Source: CATQHS01 sp965203375 (lineage in GTDB: Bacteria; Actinomycetota; Acidimicrobiia; Acidimicrobiales; Aldehydirespiratoraceae). Taken from it: DNA of 64,000 bases. The stretch's first letter is position 1. Each line of letters begins with the position of its first letter. The stretch spans positions 496,001 through 560,000 of the forward strand of contig OZ241886.1 of assembly GCA_965203375.1 (NCBI GenBank). Reading direction: 5' to 3'. The translations under genes were made by a program, and so were the position numbers. This document shows positions 49,492 to 57,915 of this stretch, piece by piece. The notes beneath the pieces were generated by a model that was given only the letters and a program-made list of their open reading frames with translations, did no database searches and was not told the origin of the DNA.

Positions 49492-49536
49492 CACGGGGGC
49501 AAGGTTTTGCCGCCTCGCGGCAAAACCGCGCCCGTG
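49492..49536. terminator. Strong hairpin between convergent genes
   Basis: Inner stem GGTTTTGCCGC (49503-49513) and GCGGCAAAACC (49517-49527) with a three-base loop, extended by CACGGG (49492-49497) and CCCGTG (49531-49536). It lies between the amidohydrolase (+) and the dehydrogenase (-), so it probably terminates transcription from both sides. No long T-run follows. Confidence 0.7.
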
Positions 49537-49578
49537 ACAGGACCCGCCGGCCGGAGTGAGCAAGACCTTGCTGATCCC

Positions 49579-50739
49579 CTAACCGATCTCTTCGGGGCGG
49601 ACCGACCGGTTCTGTTGCGCCGAAAGATAAGCAGCCTCCACAACGCGCAGCGTCTCAAGATTGTCCCGCCCGCTGGTGTCAGGCTCGCCGCCGCCACCCA
49701 CTGAGGCCATCAAAGACGCCATCGGCCCGATGAAGGCGTCGGGTATCCACTTGCCCTCCAGCTTGGCCTCGAACCGGTGGTCGGGGTACCGGGCCGGGTT
49801 GGACCAGCCCAAGGTGTCCTCCCGCCCGTCGGGGTAGTCGTAGGACAGCCCCATGGTCCCGGCGATCACCCCGTCGGTGCCCAGAAACCGGACCCGCCCG
49901 TAGACGTCGTCGCTGTTGTTGGAGTGGTTGACCGCCACCAGCGCCTGCAGGCCGCTGGGGTAGTCCAGGACGGTGATGGTCTTGGTCTCCCCCTCGACGC
50001 CTTTGCGGTCGGGGTGGCGGGAGTGGCGGCTGGTCACCCACTCGGGCTCGCCCAGCAGGAACCGCATCCCGTCGAGGTAGTGGATCGAGTGGTAGAGGAT
50101 CTCCAGCCGGGGCGAGGAGGCCAGCCACGGCCACAGGTGCCAGGGGCTGAGCATGCTCTCTTCGATGCTGGCCTCGGTGGGCTGTCCGATCCAGCCCTGA
50201 TCGATCAGGGTGTGGGCGGCCCGGATGGCCGGGCTCCACCGGAACTGCTGGTTGACGGCCAGCCGGACCCCGGCCCCCTCGGCCGCCTCCGTGATCCGCA
50301 CCGCCTCGGCGAAGACGTTGGACAGCGGCTTCTGGCACAGCAGGTGCTTGCCCGCGCCGATCAGCCGCAGCGCCACATTGAGTTGCTCCCAGGGGGGCAC
50401 GGCCACGTCCGCGATGACCGCGGCCGCGTCTCGGGCCAGCTCGTCCAGCGAGTCGTAGACCCGGGGTATGCCGAAGTCCTCGGCCGCCTTCTCGGCCGCC
50501 TCCCGGTTCACGTCGAAGCAGCCCACCAGGTTGAGGCCGTGGGCCGCGTAGGCGGGCAGGTGGGCGTAGTTCATGATCCCGCCGCAGCCGACTATGGCCA
50601 CTCCGGCGTCGGCCCCCTCCGCCAGGCTGGGCCGGTAGTCGAGGTCCAGCCTGGGGTCCGCGGCCCCGCCCGGGCCGGCCGTCCCCGCCGCCGGGCCCGC
50701 GCCTGCCGCCGCCGGGCCCGGCTCGGGCTCGGGGCTCAG
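49579..50739 (-). CDS. Gfo/Idh/MocA family sugar dehydrogenase
   Basis: 386 residues if started at a CTG at 50739, which overlaps the mutarotase stop as CTGA. The only other in-frame candidate seen is a GTG at 50601, which would begin right at the Rossmann strand. LDLDYRPSLAEGADAG before VAIVGCGGIMNYAHLPAY looks like genuine family sequence, favouring the longer form. HLLCQKPLSNVFAEAV gives the conserved K of EKP, here QKP, and FRWSPAIRAAH is conserved. The C-terminal beta-sheet domain is complete. It is an NAD(P)-dependent dehydrogenase for a sugar or cyclitol. Last gene of the importer operon. Confidence 0.82.
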   Translation of the reverse strand: MSPEPEPGPAAAGAGPAAGTAGPGGAADPRLDLDYRPSLAEGADAGVAIVGCGGIMNYAHLPAYAAHGLNLVGCFDVNREAAEKAAEDFGIPRVYDSLDELARDAAAVIADVAVPPWEQLNVALRLIGAGKHLLCQKPLSNVFAEAVRITEAAEGAGVRLAVNQQFRWSPAIRAAHTLIDQGWIGQPTEASIEESMLSPWHLWPWLASSPRLEILYHSIHYLDGMRFLLGEPEWVTSRHSRHPDRKGVEGETKTITVLDYPSGLQALVAVNHSNNSDDVYGRVRFLGTDGVIAGTMGLSYDYPDGREDTLGWSNPARYPDHRFEAKLEGKWIPDAFIGPMASLMASVGGGGEPDTSGRDNLETLRVVEAAYLSAQQNRSVRPEEIG

Positions 50740-51050
50740 TCCAGGCTCCAGACGTGGCGCAGCGGCATGGGCCAGCCGGTGCCCTCCTCGATCTCGCCGA
50801 CGATGAGCTGGTCGCCCCAGTGCTCCTCCCAGGCGATGGCGTCGGGGCTGGCGTTGTAGCGCTCGGTCGCGGCCTCGTAGTCCTCGACTTCCATGAAGGA
50901 GATCACCAGATCGCCGTGGAGGTAGATGTCGTAGTTCTTGAAGCCGATGCTGCGGAGCAGCTCGTCGATCTCGGGCCAGACGACCGCGTGCTCGGCGGCG
51001 TACTTCTCGGGGTCGCGCACTCGGAACACATGGCACAGGCGGCGGGACAT
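50736..51050 (-). CDS. rhaM: L-rhamnose mutarotase
   Basis: 104 residues, the family length. RLCHVFRVRDPEKYAAEHAVVWPEI at the start and FKNYDIYLHGDLVISFMEVEDY in the middle place the catalytic His/Tyr; the WEEHWGDQLIVGEIEEG block matches DUF718. It interconverts alpha and beta anomers of L-rhamnose or another 6-deoxy sugar before catabolism. It sits between the ABC permease gene (25 bp gap) and the dehydrogenase (stop/start overlap), so the operon should handle a deoxyhexose. The GAGGA-type ribosome-binding site precedes the ATG. Confidence 0.92.
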   Translation of the reverse strand: MSRRLCHVFRVRDPEKYAAEHAVVWPEIDELLRSIGFKNYDIYLHGDLVISFMEVEDYEAATERYNASPDAIAWEEHWGDQLIVGEIEEGTGWPMPLRHVWSLD

Positions 51051-51075
51051 GGGATTCCTCCTGGTCGTCGGGGGT

Positions 51076-52101
51076 TCAGCCTCGGCTGAGCTTGGTGCGC
51101 CGCCATTCGTCGTACAAGACGGCGGCGATCAGAGACGAGCCGATGGCGATCTGCTGCCAGAACGACCGGATGCTCAGAAGAACCAGCCCGTTGCGGAGTA
51201 TCTGGATGAACACCAGCCCGAAGAAGGTGCCCAGCAGCCGGCCCCGCCCGCCCTGCAGGCTGGCGCCGCCCAGGATCACCGCGGTGATCACCGCCAGCTC
51301 CGAGCCGAAGTTGAAGTTGCCGGCGGCGGTGCCGAGGCGGAACGAGGTGACCACGCCGGCCAGCCCGGCCATCATCCCCGAGACGCCGAAGAACACCAGC
51401 CGCCAGCGGTTCACCCTCACCCCGGCCAGCCTCGACGCCCGGTCGTTGGACCCGATGGCGTACATGTACCGGCCGAACCGGTACCGGGGGATGATGAAGC
51501 CCAGAACAGCGAAGCACGCCAGCAGTATCCACACGATGTTGGGCAGCCCCAGCGTCGTGTTGATCCCCATGTTCAGGTAGGACCGGTCGTCGATGATCTG
51601 CTCGCGGCCTCCGGTCAGGAGATGGGCGAACCCCCGGACGATGGAGAGGGTTCCCAGGGTGGTGATGAGCGGGTTGATCCTCCCGTAGCCGGTGACGGCG
51701 CCGTTGAAGGTGCCGATGGCCAGCCCCAGGGCCAGAGCCCCCAGAATCGCCACCGGGAACGGGACCCCGGAGTTGGACAGGGCGGCCGCGGTGATGGCGC
51801 CCGCGGCCGACACCGACCCCACCGACAGGTCGAAGCCGCCGGAGATGATCACGATGGTCTCGCCTATGGCCATGAGCCCGATGACCACCATGCCCCGGCC
51901 TATGCCGTCGGTCAGGTTGCGGAAGGTGAAGAAGTTGGGCGACAGAATCCAGAAGACGGCGATCTCGATGACTAGGGCGATGAGCAGGCCCGCCCCCACG
52001 TCGTGGACGGTTCTTCGGCCCCACCGGGTGAGGCTCCCCCCGGCGGCGGCAAGATATCCGGCCATGCCGCCCGCTCCGGAGGGCGCGGCGTCTGCGTTCA
52101 C
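51076..52101 (-). CDS. Sugar ABC transporter permease (RbsC type)
   Basis: 341 residues from a GTG with eight to ten membrane spans. Conserved segments are GGFDLSVGSVSAAGAITAAAL, NGAVTGYGRINPLITTLGTLSIVRG, YAIGSNDRASRLAGVRVNRWRL and ILGGASLQGGRGRLLGTFFG. These are typical of ribose/rhamnose-class importers. It pairs with the ATPase 19 bp upstream and the binding protein on the opposite strand. The N-terminal 40 residues form a short cytosolic extension. The imported sugar is probably a deoxyhexose judging from rhaM. Confidence 0.92.
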   Translation of the reverse strand: MNADAAPSGAGGMAGYLAAAGGSLTRWGRRTVHDVGAGLLIALVIEIAVFWILSPNFFTFRNLTDGIGRGMVVIGLMAIGETIVIISGGFDLSVGSVSAAGAITAAALSNSGVPFPVAILGALALGLAIGTFNGAVTGYGRINPLITTLGTLSIVRGFAHLLTGGREQIIDDRSYLNMGINTTLGLPNIVWILLACFAVLGFIIPRYRFGRYMYAIGSNDRASRLAGVRVNRWRLVFFGVSGMMAGLAGVVTSFRLGTAAGNFNFGSELAVITAVILGGASLQGGRGRLLGTFFGLVFIQILRNGLVLLSIRSFWQQIAIGSSLIAAVLYDEWRRTKLSRG

Positions 52102-52120
52102 CGGGGATTCCCGCCCACGT

Positions 52121-52873
52121 TCAGCCGGCCGCGCCGATGCCGCTCATCTGGCGCACCATGCGGGTGGTCAGGTCGTCCACCGACTGCCCGGCCACCGGGA
52201 ACTCGTCCACGATCCGGCCGTGCAATAGCACGCCGATGTTGTCGCAGACCTGGATCAGGTCGGTGAACCGGTGGCTGACCAGGATCACGGCCACGCCCCG
52301 CTCCTTCAGCCGCTTGATTAGGTCCATCAGCACCGCCACCTTGTCCACCGACAGGGCCGCGGTGGGCTCGTCCATCAGCAGGAGCTTCGGCTGGAACTCC
52401 AGGGCCCGGGCCACGGCCACGAGCTGTCGCTCGCCGCCGGAGAGGGTCTGGACCTGGCGGTCGGTGGGCATGACGCTGCCGAGCGACTCGAGCACCTCCT
52501 CGGCGTCTTTGTGCATCCGGGCGTGGTCGAGGAAGGAGAACCACCGGGCCCTGCCCTTGCGCCGCTCCCGCCCGAGGAAGATGTTGGCGGCCGCGTCCAA
52601 GTCCTCGCACAGGGCCAAGTCCTGGAAGATCATCTCCACGCCGGCCAGGCGGGCGTCGATCTCCCGCTGGAACCGCACGGCCCGGTCCTCGAGCCGGATC
52701 TCGCCCGCGTCGGGGGCGTGGACGCCGCTGAGGATCTTGAGCATGGTCGACTTGCCGGCCCCGTTGTCGCCCACCAGCCCGTAGCACTGAGCCGCGTCCA
52801 CCGACAGCGAGACGCCCATGAGCACCTCGACCGGGCCGAACGACTTCTCTATGCCCTCGATCTCGAGAATCAT
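52121..52873 (-). CDS. Sugar ABC transporter ATP-binding protein
   Basis: 250 residues from the ATG at 52873 (MILEIEGIEKSFG); a longer frame to 52939 lacks family sequence. Walker A GDNGAGKST, the Q-loop, signature LSGGERQLV, Walker B KLLLMDEPTAAL and the H-loop LVSHRF are present. Only one nucleotide-binding domain is present, unlike the usual two-domain RbsA proteins, so it should dimerise. It lies at the head of the minus-strand operon, divergent from the binding-protein gene; both promoters must lie in 52874-53010. Confidence 0.93.
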   Translation of the reverse strand: MILEIEGIEKSFGPVEVLMGVSLSVDAAQCYGLVGDNGAGKSTMLKILSGVHAPDAGEIRLEDRAVRFQREIDARLAGVEMIFQDLALCEDLDAAANIFLGRERRKGRARWFSFLDHARMHKDAEEVLESLGSVMPTDRQVQTLSGGERQLVAVARALEFQPKLLLMDEPTAALSVDKVAVLMDLIKRLKERGVAVILVSHRFTDLIQVCDNIGVLLHGRIVDEFPVAGQSVDDLTTRMVRQMSGIGAAG

Positions 52874-53010
52874 GCCCGGCTGCCGGTCGGCGGCTTCATC
52901 ACCCGTGCAGACTAACCGGCGGACCCGGCACGCTTCCAACCGGCGCGGCTAGAGTTTCCCGCCGGTGCGGCCCATCCGCGCCTGGACACGCGACCAAGTG
53001 GGAGGAACCA

Positions 53011-54219
53011 GTGAGGTCGAATCGAAACGTTTTGAGATGGCTGGCGGTTGTGGCGGCTCTGGCCGTCGTCGCCGGGGCCTGCGGGGGCGATGACAGCTCC
53101 GGCGACGCGGGGGCGTCCCCCATCACCGGCGACTTCACCCTTGAGGTGGACGGTGAGGAGTACGGCCTGCCCGGCCCCAGGGGAGGGATCCTGGGCGCGC
53201 TGCCGCCCGACGAGGTCTTCTTGTGGAAGTACAACTTCGACACCGGCATGTTCGAGCAAGAGGGAACAGACCCGGCCCCGCCGTTCGACGCCTCTCCCCG
53301 GACGGCCTCGCAGAACTGGAAGATCGGATGGTCCAACCCGTGGGCGGCCCTCGAGTTCTCCACGCTGCTGGAGAACTCCACCATCAGAACCGCGGAGGCG
53401 GCCGGCGCGTCGGTGGTCGGCAACTGCGACATCGAATTCGACCCGGCCAAGGCCCTGGGCTGCACCGAGACGGTGTTGCAGCTCAACCCCGACGCGGTGG
53501 TGTTCCCGAACTGGCAGGAGGCGGCGGCCGAGGCGTCGATGGCCCTCTACAACGAGGCCAGGGTGCCGGTGGTCAACATGGACGTGTACCACCCCAACGC
53601 CATCTTCTTCGGGGCCGACAACTTCACCTCCGGCGCCATCAGCGGCGTCAACGCCGGGCTCTACGCCAAGGAGACCTGGGACTGCAAGGACGTGTGGATC
53701 CTGCTGGGCGAGAACCTGACCGCGGGCGAGGCCCCCGACCTGCGCCTGGTCGGATTCCAGCAGGGCATCCAGGCCGTCTGCGGTGTTCCCGACGAGCGAG
53801 TGGTGCGCATACCCGTCGACGGCAGCACCGAGCAGGGCCTGCAGGCCACCCTGGACTGGCTGACCGGCAACCCCAATGCACTGCACCCGCTGGCCGCCTC
53901 GCTCGACGACGTGGTCACCGTTCCGATGTCGCGGGCACTGGAGCAGGCCGGCCGGGACGGGATCGCCTCCGGCCAGGGCGGCGAGCTCAACGCCATCGAG
54001 CGGATCTACGAGGGCCCGGTGGAACAGACCAAGTTCCTGGGCACCACCGCCTACTTCCCCGAGTTCTACGGCGACTTCGCGGTGGCGGTGCTGATCGACA
54101 TCCTCGAGGGCAAGGCCGTGCCCCAGGAGGTCCACATCAGCCACGTGTACCTCGACCGCGACAACATCGCGGACTACTACACCACCGACGGCGTCCTGAT
54201 CGGCGACCTGCCCTCCTGA
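53011..54219 (+). CDS. Sugar ABC transporter substrate-binding lipoprotein
   Basis: 402 residues from a GTG with GGAGG 7-8 bases upstream. The lipoprotein signal peptide is RNVLRWLAVVAALAVVAGAC, lipobox cysteine at about residue 24, followed by the acidic GGDDSSGDAG linker. Periplasmic-binding-protein folds follow (WSNPWAALEFSTLLENSTIR, AAGASVVGNCDIEFDPAKAL, DAVVFPNWQEAA, ending in a type I pattern of two lobes). It captures the sugar for the permease and ATPase on the opposite strand. A very strong hairpin lies just past the stop. Confidence 0.88.
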   Translation: MRSNRNVLRWLAVVAALAVVAGACGGDDSSGDAGASPITGDFTLEVDGEEYGLPGPRGGILGALPPDEVFLWKYNFDTGMFEQEGTDPAPPFDASPRTASQNWKIGWSNPWAALEFSTLLENSTIRTAEAAGASVVGNCDIEFDPAKALGCTETVLQLNPDAVVFPNWQEAAAEASMALYNEARVPVVNMDVYHPNAIFFGADNFTSGAISGVNAGLYAKETWDCKDVWILLGENLTAGEAPDLRLVGFQQGIQAVCGVPDERVVRIPVDGSTEQGLQATLDWLTGNPNALHPLAASLDDVVTVPMSRALEQAGRDGIASGQGGELNAIERIYEGPVEQTKFLGTTAYFPEFYGDFAVAVLIDILEGKAVPQEVHISHVYLDRDNIADYYTTDGVLIGDLPS

Positions 54220-54238
54220 CCCGCTGACGGCACCCTTT

Positions 54239-54313
54239 CGAACCCCCTCTTCCGCCGGCCCGCCCCCTCCACGGCTTGTCATGCCGTGGCGGGCCCGGCG
54301 GAGAGGGGGTTCG
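54239..54313. terminator. Long GC-rich terminator hairpin
   Basis: The left arm begins cgaaccccctcttccgccgg (54239) and the right arm ends ccggcggagagggggttcg (54313); inner arms are ccgcc/ggcgg and acggc/gccgt around a tgtcat loop. It is directly after the binding-protein gene and overlaps the longer possible N-terminus of the next gene. Confidence 0.8.
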
Positions 54314-54351
54314 GCGAGTGCGTGCCGCATAAGGGCTTGTCGGTTGGGGGC

Positions 54352-55371
54352 GTGCTGGTGAGGGAGTGGTTTGTCCGCCTTGTCTTGGGCGTCGTCATTC
54401 CTGTCGCTGTGTTGGCTGCCGGCTTCGGCCCCTGGCTGGCCTATCGCTCCGAGCTGCCGGATCGGGTGGCCAGCCACTGGAGCGGCTTCTCGGGCCCTCC
54501 TGATGATTCGATGACGCCGCGGCAGTTCCTAGTTGTCGCCGGAATTATGGCGGTGGTGGGCTTGGCGTTGTGTGTTGGGGCGGCCTTCTATCGGGGCCTT
54601 CCCTCCAAAGCCGCCATTGTCTTATCGCTTTTTGGGGGTTTCATCGGGGCGCTTGGCGCTGCGCTCCTGGCCACAACCGCGGCCACCCAGCGGGGATTGG
54701 AACGATGGCAGGACGCCGCGCTCGAAGGCTGGGAGACACCCGTCATGTCCGTCAGCAGCTTGGCGGTCGGGGGTTTGAGCGCGTGGATTGCCCGCTTGAT
54801 CCCCCTCGATGAGGTCGCTGCCGAAGCCGAGCGGACCGCCGAAGCGGAGCGTCGGCGCAAGCAGGTGGAGCGACTGCCGAAGCCGAAGGCATCGCTGATG
54901 AGCCCTGACGCGCCCATCGGGCGGGCCTGGGACTCGACGCTGAAGGTCTGGTGGCCTCTGCTGATCAGCCTGCCCGGACTGGTGGCGGGCGGCGTCATTG
55001 CTCAACTCGTGCATCTGTGGTTCGGGATCGCCTTGATGGCGGGCGCCCTCGCGGTGGCCGCCTTGTGTCGCATCCGAGTGTCCGCCGATGAGTCGGGCCT
55101 CAAAGTGAGTTACGGGTTGTTCGGATGGCCCCGCACGTCGGTGCCGCTGGATCGCATAGCCGAGGTTCAACCCATTGACGTCGTACCGATCGAATGGGGC
55201 GGCTGGGGCTATCGGGGCAGTCTGAAGTTGATGAAGCGAGCCGCGGTGGTGTTGAGGGCCGGTCCCGGCCTTCGCATTGATCTCCGCGATGGGAAGGTGT
55301 TCGCCGTGACCGTCGACGACCCGCACGCGCCCGCTCGGTTGCTGAACGCCGAAATCGCCCGCCGGGCCTAA
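54352..55371 (+). CDS. DUF1648-type membrane protein with C-terminal PH-like region
   Basis: 339 residues from the GTG at 54352; a longer ATG frame (54286) would begin inside the terminator hairpin and is rejected. A membrane span at about 6-28 is followed by LPDRVASHWSGFSGPPDDSMT, the DUF1648 hallmark, then two spans (around 60-85, 90-115). A Glu/Arg-rich helical linker leads to a second pair of spans (near 200-245). The C-terminal domain (VSADESGLKVSYGLFGWPRTSVPLDRIAEV) looks like a bacterial PH-type domain. Function unknown; DUF1648 proteins are often regulators or immunity-like membrane proteins. Codon use is less GC-biased than in neighbours. Confidence 0.7.
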   Translation: MLVREWFVRLVLGVVIPVAVLAAGFGPWLAYRSELPDRVASHWSGFSGPPDDSMTPRQFLVVAGIMAVVGLALCVGAAFYRGLPSKAAIVLSLFGGFIGALGAALLATTAATQRGLERWQDAALEGWETPVMSVSSLAVGGLSAWIARLIPLDEVAAEAERTAEAERRRKQVERLPKPKASLMSPDAPIGRAWDSTLKVWWPLLISLPGLVAGGVIAQLVHLWFGIALMAGALAVAALCRIRVSADESGLKVSYGLFGWPRTSVPLDRIAEVQPIDVVPIEWGGWGYRGSLKLMKRAAVVLRAGPGLRIDLRDGKVFAVTVDDPHAPARLLNAEIARRA

Positions 55372-55399
55372 GAGGGTGCGCGGGTTGCTCCGTTTGTGG

Positions 55400-56854
55400 T
55401 CAGGCCGGGAAGAGGGCGGGGGCTGTTTGCCGTGGCGGGTCGGGGTTGTCGGCCGGGCGGGCTGATCCGGGGCAGGTCGGGACCGGTTTGGCCCGGGCTC
55501 TGGCTGGTTGCAGGCCGCGGTCCGGCGCTGAGTTGCGGCTCGGTCGTGGTCGTCGGGGTTCTCGGGGGTTTTGGTCGTGGGGGTGTCGGCCGTCGGAGGG
55601 GCCGGGCGGGGCCAGGGGGTCGGGGGGTTTGAGGGCGGGTTTGCCGTTGCGGTGGACGACTCGCCAGTGGTGGTCGTGGATGTTGTGGTGGCAGCGCCAG
55701 CAGACGAGCACGAGGTTTTCGATGTCGGTTCGCCGTAGTCGGGCGTAGGGGGTGATGTGGTGGGCTTGGCATTGGCCGGGCTCGGCGCCGCAGCCGATGC
55801 AGCCGCGGTCGCGGGCGATGAGCATCCGCCATTGGGCGGTGGTGGCAGTGCGCACGCTGGCTCCGTGGCGCAGCGGTTTGCCGTCGCTGAAGAGGAGCCC
55901 GGTGAGCTGGGCGTCGCAGGCGATGCGCTCCAACACCGCCCGAGGGACCGGCCCGGTGCCGGGGATCTCGCAGCGCCCGGCGGGGTCGTCGCCGGTGAGC
56001 ACGCCGATGTCGGCCACCACGATGACTTCGGCTTTAGGCCGTCCGCCCGAGCCGCCGCGTTCTCCGGCGCCGTCGGCGGCACCAGAGGTGAGCAGGTCCA
56101 AGGCGTCGGCTCGGAGTTGATCCCAGGACCGGAGGCTCTCGCTTGCGTCGGTGTCTTCGCTGGGGCCAAGTGCCCTGTCGGGGGCCGGGTCATCTCCGGC
56201 AGGGGTGCGGGTTGTTTGTTGGTCTTGGCGGTGGAGTTCTTCGGCGGTGTCTTGGAGGCGGTTGCAGATGCGGGTGCCGGTCTCGGGGTCCAGCAGGCCG
56301 TCGAGGCGGATCATGCCGTCTTGTTGTTTCCAGGTCTTGAGGTACCGGCGGCGGCGTTTGTCGATCCAGTCGCCATGTCCGTGGTCGCTCTGGTGGCGCT
56401 GGGCCCAGGCGCCGGCTTCGCGGGCGAACCGGTCCGGGGGCAGTTCGCGGGCCATGGCCAGCAGATCAGAAGCGGTGTCCACCGCGTCGGGAGCGGTGCG
56501 GCGGGCCGCGTCGGCCAGGCGTTCGGCGTTGGCCAACGGCACTTCGCCGGAGTCCACCGCGCCCCGCAGCGAGGGCATCTCGTCGAGAACCTCGGCGGCG
56601 CCGAGGCTGCGGCGGGCCTGAACCCTCGATTTGCCGGCCTGGTCGCGCAACACCGAGGCTCCGCCGTCGCCGTGGCCTTCCCGGGCCGAGATCAACCGGG
56701 CGGCGTCGGTCTGCAAGGCGGCGACCTTGGCTTCCCAGGACCGGCTGGCCGCGATCAGGTCCTTCAATTGCGCCACTGGCAGGTCCCCGGCCCGGACCGC
56801 TTCCAGCAGCCGGGCCAGCCCCCCGTTGACGCATTCCACCGTTTCAGTGAACAT
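55400..56854 (-). CDS. HNH endonuclease of the DUF222/13E12 family
   Basis: 484 residues. The N-terminal DUF222 helical region spans about residues 1-290 (RAGDLPVAQLKDLIAASRSWEAKVAALQ, AERLADAARRTAPDAVD). The HNH nuclease core has CIGCGAEPGQCQAHHITPYARL with the first Cys pair and HH, then ENLVLVCWRCHHNIHDHHW with the second Cys pair and His. The C-terminal 70 residues are Pro/Arg-rich. These genes are numerous in actinobacteria and may be mobile or domesticated nucleases. Start ATG at 56854. The gap to the next gene holds an AT-rich dyad. No neighbouring partner is evident. Confidence 0.88.
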   Translation of the reverse strand: MFTETVECVNGGLARLLEAVRAGDLPVAQLKDLIAASRSWEAKVAALQTDAARLISAREGHGDGGASVLRDQAGKSRVQARRSLGAAEVLDEMPSLRGAVDSGEVPLANAERLADAARRTAPDAVDTASDLLAMARELPPDRFAREAGAWAQRHQSDHGHGDWIDKRRRRYLKTWKQQDGMIRLDGLLDPETGTRICNRLQDTAEELHRQDQQTTRTPAGDDPAPDRALGPSEDTDASESLRSWDQLRADALDLLTSGAADGAGERGGSGGRPKAEVIVVADIGVLTGDDPAGRCEIPGTGPVPRAVLERIACDAQLTGLLFSDGKPLRHGASVRTATTAQWRMLIARDRGCIGCGAEPGQCQAHHITPYARLRRTDIENLVLVCWRCHHNIHDHHWRVVHRNGKPALKPPDPLAPPGPSDGRHPHDQNPREPRRPRPSRNSAPDRGLQPARARAKPVPTCPGSARPADNPDPPRQTAPALFPA

Positions 56855-56875
56855 GTGATCACTCTACCACATGGG

Positions 56876-56900
56876 TGAGATAATCACACCACTTATCTCA
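56876..56900. promoter_or_regulatory. AT-rich inverted repeat upstream of the HNH gene
   Basis: TGAGATAA (56876-56883) and TTATCTCA (56893-56900), 8-bp perfect arms nine bases apart, about 20 bp upstream of the HNH start on the minus strand. Probably part of its promoter or an operator. The remainder of the gap to 57058 shows AT-rich sequence without a gene. Confidence 0.5.
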
Positions 56901-57058
56901 ATATTTTCTGAAATTTATGAGAATTTCTTTGAATCCATCCGAACCCTCGACAACAGGTCAGACCGGCCAATGCGCCCGGCCAGCGGAAGGGCTATCCACG
57001 CACGGCCTAGGGCGGCTGGCTTTGTCCGCTTCCCGACCCCGGGTAGGCTGACCCTCCG

Positions 57059-57424
57059 ATGTCGGAGTTCCTGCGCACCTACCTGACCGTCGGAATCTTC
57101 GGCGCTCTGGGGGTGGCGCTGGTCGGCGCCTTCTTGGGCCTGGGCAGGCTGTTGAGGCCGTCGAGGCCCACCCCGGCCAAGACCGAGAACTACGAGTCGG
57201 GCGTGGACCCCATCGGCGACGGGTGGTCGCAGGCCAACATCCGCTACTACGTGTTCGCCCTGCTGTTCGTGTTGTTCGACGTGGAGGCGGTGTTCATCTT
57301 CCCGTGGGCCACCCGGCTGGAGGCCTACGGGATGTTCGGTCTAGTGGAGATGGCCATCTTCATCTTCATCCTGCTTCTGGGCCTGCTCTACGCCTGGCGC
57401 AAGGGGATGCTGCGATGGGTCTAG
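57059..57424 (+). CDS. nuoA: NADH-quinone oxidoreductase subunit A, second copy
   Basis: 121 residues, compact family length without the extension of the first copy. Three spans; the block PAKTENYESGVDPIGDGWSQANIRYYVFALLFVLFDVEAVFIFPWA is typical, with the acidic DVEAVFIF span. First gene of a five-gene partial nuo cluster. It overlaps nuoB2 by ten bases. An ATG start; the upstream gap 56901-57058 carries its promoter. Confidence 0.93.
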   Translation: MSEFLRTYLTVGIFGALGVALVGAFLGLGRLLRPSRPTPAKTENYESGVDPIGDGWSQANIRYYVFALLFVLFDVEAVFIFPWATRLEAYGMFGLVEMAIFIFILLLGLLYAWRKGMLRWV

Positions 57425-57915
57425 TGGAGTCGGGCAAGGTCCCCAAGCCGCTGACCGCCCTGTTGAACATCAGCCGCAAGTACTCCCTGTGGGTGTACCA
57501 GTGGGGCCTGGCCTGCTGCGCCATCGAGATGGGGGCCGCCTTCGGCTCGCCCCGCTACGACGTGATGCGCCTGGGGGTGATCCCGCTGCCGGCCAGCCCC
57601 CGCCAGGCCGACTTGGTGGTGATCTCGGGCACCGTCACCGACAAGATGGCCCCGGCGGTGCGCCGCCTCTACGAGCAGATGCCCGAGCCCAAGTACGTGA
57701 TCTCCATGGGCTCCTGCGCCAACTGCGGCGGCCCCTACTGGGACAGCTACTCCGTCACCAAGGGCGTCGACCAGATCGTGCCCGTCGACGTTTACGTGCC
57801 CGGCTGCCCGCCGAGGCCCGAGGCCCTGCTGGAGGGCATCGTCATGCTCCAGGAGCGCATCGGCAACGAGAACATGGCCGAGCGCTGGAGGGGTGAGCCG
57901 ATTGTCGTCAGTTGA
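57415..57915 (+). CDS. nuoB: NADH-quinone oxidoreductase subunit B, second copy
   Basis: 166 residues from the ATG at 57415, overlapping the nuoA2 stop. All four N2 cluster cysteines are present: WGLACCAIEMGAAF, SMGSCANCGGPYWDSY and YVPGCPPRPEALLEG. The VYQWGLACCAIEMG form and short N-terminus differ from the first copy, so the two are not recent duplicates. An extra cysteine in SCANCGG lies near the cluster. It should be able to reduce quinone with NuoD2 and NuoH2. Confidence 0.95.
   Translation: MGLVESGKVPKPLTALLNISRKYSLWVYQWGLACCAIEMGAAFGSPRYDVMRLGVIPLPASPRQADLVVISGTVTDKMAPAVRRLYEQMPEPKYVISMGSCANCGGPYWDSYSVTKGVDQIVPVDVYVPGCPPRPEALLEGIVMLQERIGNENMAERWRGEPIVVS

Noticed and set aside
54286..54351. 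ATG at 54286 as the start of the DUF1648 gene
   Set aside because: It lies inside the right arm of a strong hairpin that terminates the preceding gene, and the resulting N-terminus has no family features; the GTG at 54352 directly precedes the first membrane span.
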